64,000 nucleotides of DNA from Lachnospiraceae bacterium. Lineage in GTDB: Bacteria; Bacillota; Clostridia; Lachnospirales; Lachnospiraceae. Each line of letters begins with the position of its first letter. The first letter of the stretch is position 1. Below, one piece after another: positions 62,022 through 64,000 of this stretch. Both the position numbers and the translations under genes were made by a program. The notes beneath the pieces were generated by a model. That model had not been told where the DNA came from. It worked only from the letters and a program-made list of their open reading frames with translations, and searched no databases. The DNA lies in contig JAFYAS010000060.1 in the NCBI GenBank assembly GCA_017540605.1, positions 1-64,000 of the forward strand, given 5' to 3'.

Positions 62022-64000
62022 ATTCTTTCCTCTCTTCCTTTTCTTCTTAGCTAGACCATATTTCTTTACTATAGCGTTCATATGGGTTTCAAGCTCACTT
62101 TTGGCGTTCTTTGGAATCTTGCCATTTCTTAAGACATCCGGGATATTAAGACTTACAAGGTCAGAGTCTATGCGGTGAAGGGTGATTTTATGATTATAGA
62201 TGTCGAGCTTATGAATCTCATAACCTTCTAAATACCAGGCTTCTGCAATGCCGTTTACATTTGAAAATGGATACCATGCCCTTCTGCCATCATAGGTGTA
62301 CCATTTATCAGGGAGTTTGTGACCGGATATCTTCTCGATATCGCTAAACTTTAGAGTGACAGAATAGCAGTCAAGCGTTGCAAAATGCATCCTAAGCTTG
62401 TGCCATTTCCATTTGTTTGTCGGAGGCTTTTTGGTGTTGGTATTCTTATCGCTCAACTCTATATCCTCTAGGCTCTTTATATAGTCAAATGGAGCTGTTG
62501 CAGGTATTTCATCGTTCAACCGTATGAGATTCCATTCTCCCATAGCACAGAGCTCGTGCACATATACCTGCTCTCTGTAATTTGGATTGTTGTCAGGAAG
62601 TATGGTTCTAATCGTCTTTGCCTGGTCAACAAGAATAGGATTGCCACAAAAATAACACTTACCTTCGTATTTGCGCCAAATACTGCTGTATTTACCTGTT
62701 ACATTATTGATTTCTTTGAACTGTTCCCTAAGAGAATAGTATTCCGGTTCGCTGAATATGTTCGTTCTTGGGTCAACCGCTTTATGCCTTACAAGTACAG
62801 CCTCCTGAATCTTAATAACCCTTACAGTCCGGTCGTAGGAGAGTGTGTAGTACCTTTTATCATTTCCTTCAAGATACCAGTATTTCTCTATAACCTTCTC
62901 CTTGCTCCAATGAGGATGCTTTTCTATTGCATGGTTAAGAAGTATCGCATCTATCGCATTATCAACTTTGACAAATGCATCATAAGAGTCAGCAAACTTA
63001 TAATACCCCGCCCAGCCTCGCAAAGACGCATTAAGCCTCTCTATGAGATCACGCTGAGATTTTGTGTGACTGTCTATGACAGCCTTTATTTCATTGATAT
63101 ACTGGTCAACTTTGTCCACTCTGGGTGTAATCTTAAGGATTCCGTTCTGATTCATTGAATAGTGAAATGACAGGAAATCAAAACCATCTTTGACCTCTCT
63201 TATCATTGTTTTATCCCGGTTAAACCTAAGACCCCGCTCCGATATGAAATCATCAACCAGCTTTAGAATCTGTTCTCCCCGTTCATAGCTTCTTGCCATG
63301 AAAATGATGTCATCGGCGTACCTTACCATAAATCCGTCATAATAGTCCTTGTCACCATCAGGATACAAGGCATTATATACATAGGCCTGCAATCCGTCTA
63401 ATACATAGTTGCCTATATATGGAGATATGTTACTTCCTTCGGAAATGCCTCTGTCTTCCGTCATTATGACCTCATGGTCAGGGAAAAGCCTGCTCCCCGG
63501 GACTATATCGGTAGTTAGGAATTGATATAATACATCCTTATCCATAGGAATATGCTTCATTATCCATGAATGCTTTATGCTTGCATAGTATGATTTTATA
63601 TCAGCTACAACTACGAATCCGGGAGCATCTTCGCCAATAAGTGCCTTAAATAAATGAGTATGTGCATCATGAGCGGATCTTCCCTTCCTGAATGCAAATG
63701 AATTATAATCAGAGTGAGCTTCTTCAACCGGTAGAAGTGTAAATGCGTGTAATACTGCCATAGCCCTGTCGAATTTGATAGGGATTGTTGCGTGTCTGAC
63801 TTTACCATGTGTTCTGATGTTAAATGTCACATGCCTTACCGGGCTTGCTTTGTATCCGTCGTTGTTGAGCTCGTATGCCATTTGCATTTTCTCGGCAGAA
63901 TTTCTAAGCCTGAATTTGTCAACTCCGGGGCAGGAATTAGCATCAGCAACTCTTTTAACTGCAAGACATCTGAAATCAATGTTTTCCGTTAGTTTTCTTT
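62013..64000 (-). CDS. Group II-like reverse transcriptase with HNH and DUF7662-like tail (partial)
   Basis: The frame enters from the right edge and gives 661 residues in the window. LAVKRVADANSCPGVDKFRL near the edge is the RT0 region of group II intron proteins. Counted from the internal ATG at 63887, the active site VRYADDIIF is at 188-196, a maturase-like LNASLRGWAGYYKFADSY at 285-302, and a zinc site CYFCGNP with VHELC at 411-447. Residues 496-573 (CYSVTLKFSDIEKISGHKLP, RRAWYPF, EAWYLEGYEIHKLDI) resemble the DUF7662 fold, unusual for an intron protein. No intron domain V follows the stop. Confidence 0.8.
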   Translation of the reverse strand, partial: RKLTENIDFRCLAVKRVADANSCPGVDKFRLRNSAEKMQMAYELNNDGYKASPVRHVTFNIRTHGKVRHATIPIKFDRAMAVLHAFTLLPVEEAHSDYNSFAFRKGRSAHDAHTHLFKALIGEDAPGFVVVADIKSYYASIKHSWIMKHIPMDKDVLYQFLTTDIVPGSRLFPDHEVIMTEDRGISEGSNISPYIGNYVLDGLQAYVYNALYPDGDKDYYDGFMVRYADDIIFMARSYERGEQILKLVDDFISERGLRFNRDKTMIREVKDGFDFLSFHYSMNQNGILKITPRVDKVDQYINEIKAVIDSHTKSQRDLIERLNASLRGWAGYYKFADSYDAFVKVDNAIDAILLNHAIEKHPHWSKEKVIEKYWYLEGNDKRYYTLSYDRTVRVIKIQEAVLVRHKAVDPRTNIFSEPEYYSLREQFKEINNVTGKYSSIWRKYEGKCYFCGNPILVDQAKTIRTILPDNNPNYREQVYVHELCAMGEWNLIRLNDEIPATAPFDYIKSLEDIELSDKNTNTKKPPTNKWKWHKLRMHFATLDCYSVTLKFSDIEKISGHKLPDKWYTYDGRRAWYPFSNVNGIAEAWYLEGYEIHKLDIYNHKITLHRIDSDLVSLNIPDVLRNGKIPKNAKSELETHMNAIVKKYGLAKKKRKRGKNKG

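Noticed and set aside
62556-63158. 200-codon open frame on the + strand
   Set aside because: It lies wholly antisense to the reverse transcriptase, lacks a ribosome binding site and is Phe/Tyr/Arg-rich in a way typical of a shadow frame.

Overview
The window reads as the interior of a large conjugative element (an ICE or conjugative plasmid) from a low-to-moderate GC Firmicute, most likely a member of the Lachnospiraceae/Clostridia. That placement is inferred from Gram-positive ribosome binding sites, an LPXTG surface protein with sortase, and a Tn1549-like set of transfer genes. No integrase, replication initiator, attachment site, rRNA or tRNA is visible, so both ends of the element lie outside the window.

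Layout. 1-2.1 kb: a GC-rich edge, a truncated acetyltransferase and an IS256-family insertion sequence. 2.1-4.3 kb: a maintenance region with a ribbon-helix-helix gene, three operator-like repeats covering two divergent promoters, a roughly 650-nt untranslated and probably structured leader, an actin-like (ParM-type) ATPase and a ParR-like partner. 4.5-37 kb: the conjugation module. It holds a 1628-residue LPXTG adhesin, DUF5688, RadC-like and DUF3991/Toprim proteins, an iteron cluster with a candidate oriT, MobC and a MobP relaxase, a PcfB-like protein, a coupling protein split by a stop codon, a pilin-like peptide, VirB6-, VirB3- and VirB4-like proteins, a 3D + NlpC/P60 wall hydrolase, a 2421-residue ArdC/methylase/SNF2 helicase with TnpV overprinted inside it, a sortase and a tandem SpoVG protein. 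An AbiF-type abortive infection gene with its own promoter and a structured 5' RNA is inserted on the opposite strand at 25.9-26.9 kb.

37-44.5 kb is accessory cargo: a TerB-like protein, a membrane protein with a nuclease-like motif, a DUF4238 protein, small HTH regulators, a secreted transglutaminase-like protein and a WYL regulator. 44.7-60.7 kb is a DNA phosphorothioation (Dnd) island. A promoter at 44679-44707 leads into five genes: an RNA polymerase alpha-CTD/sigma-region-4-like protein, a PLD-nuclease/SF2 helicase, a 55-aa protein, a DndD-like ATPase and a DndE-like protein. A perfect 22-bp hairpin terminator follows, then dndB-dndC-dndD-dndE-dndA, a zinc-ribbon protein, an HNH endonuclease and a KilA-N protein. 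The probable working model is sulfur modification of host and element DNA by DndA-E, with the upstream module (and perhaps the HNH enzyme) attacking unmodified DNA. The restriction half appears built on paralogs of DndD and DndE rather than the classical DndFGH set. This is the best candidate for an under-described system here.

60.7-64 kb: a frameshifted S24/LexA-like repressor remnant, a secreted protein, and a group II-intron-like reverse transcriptase that has a C-terminal DUF7662-like domain and no intron RNA after it; it runs off the right edge.
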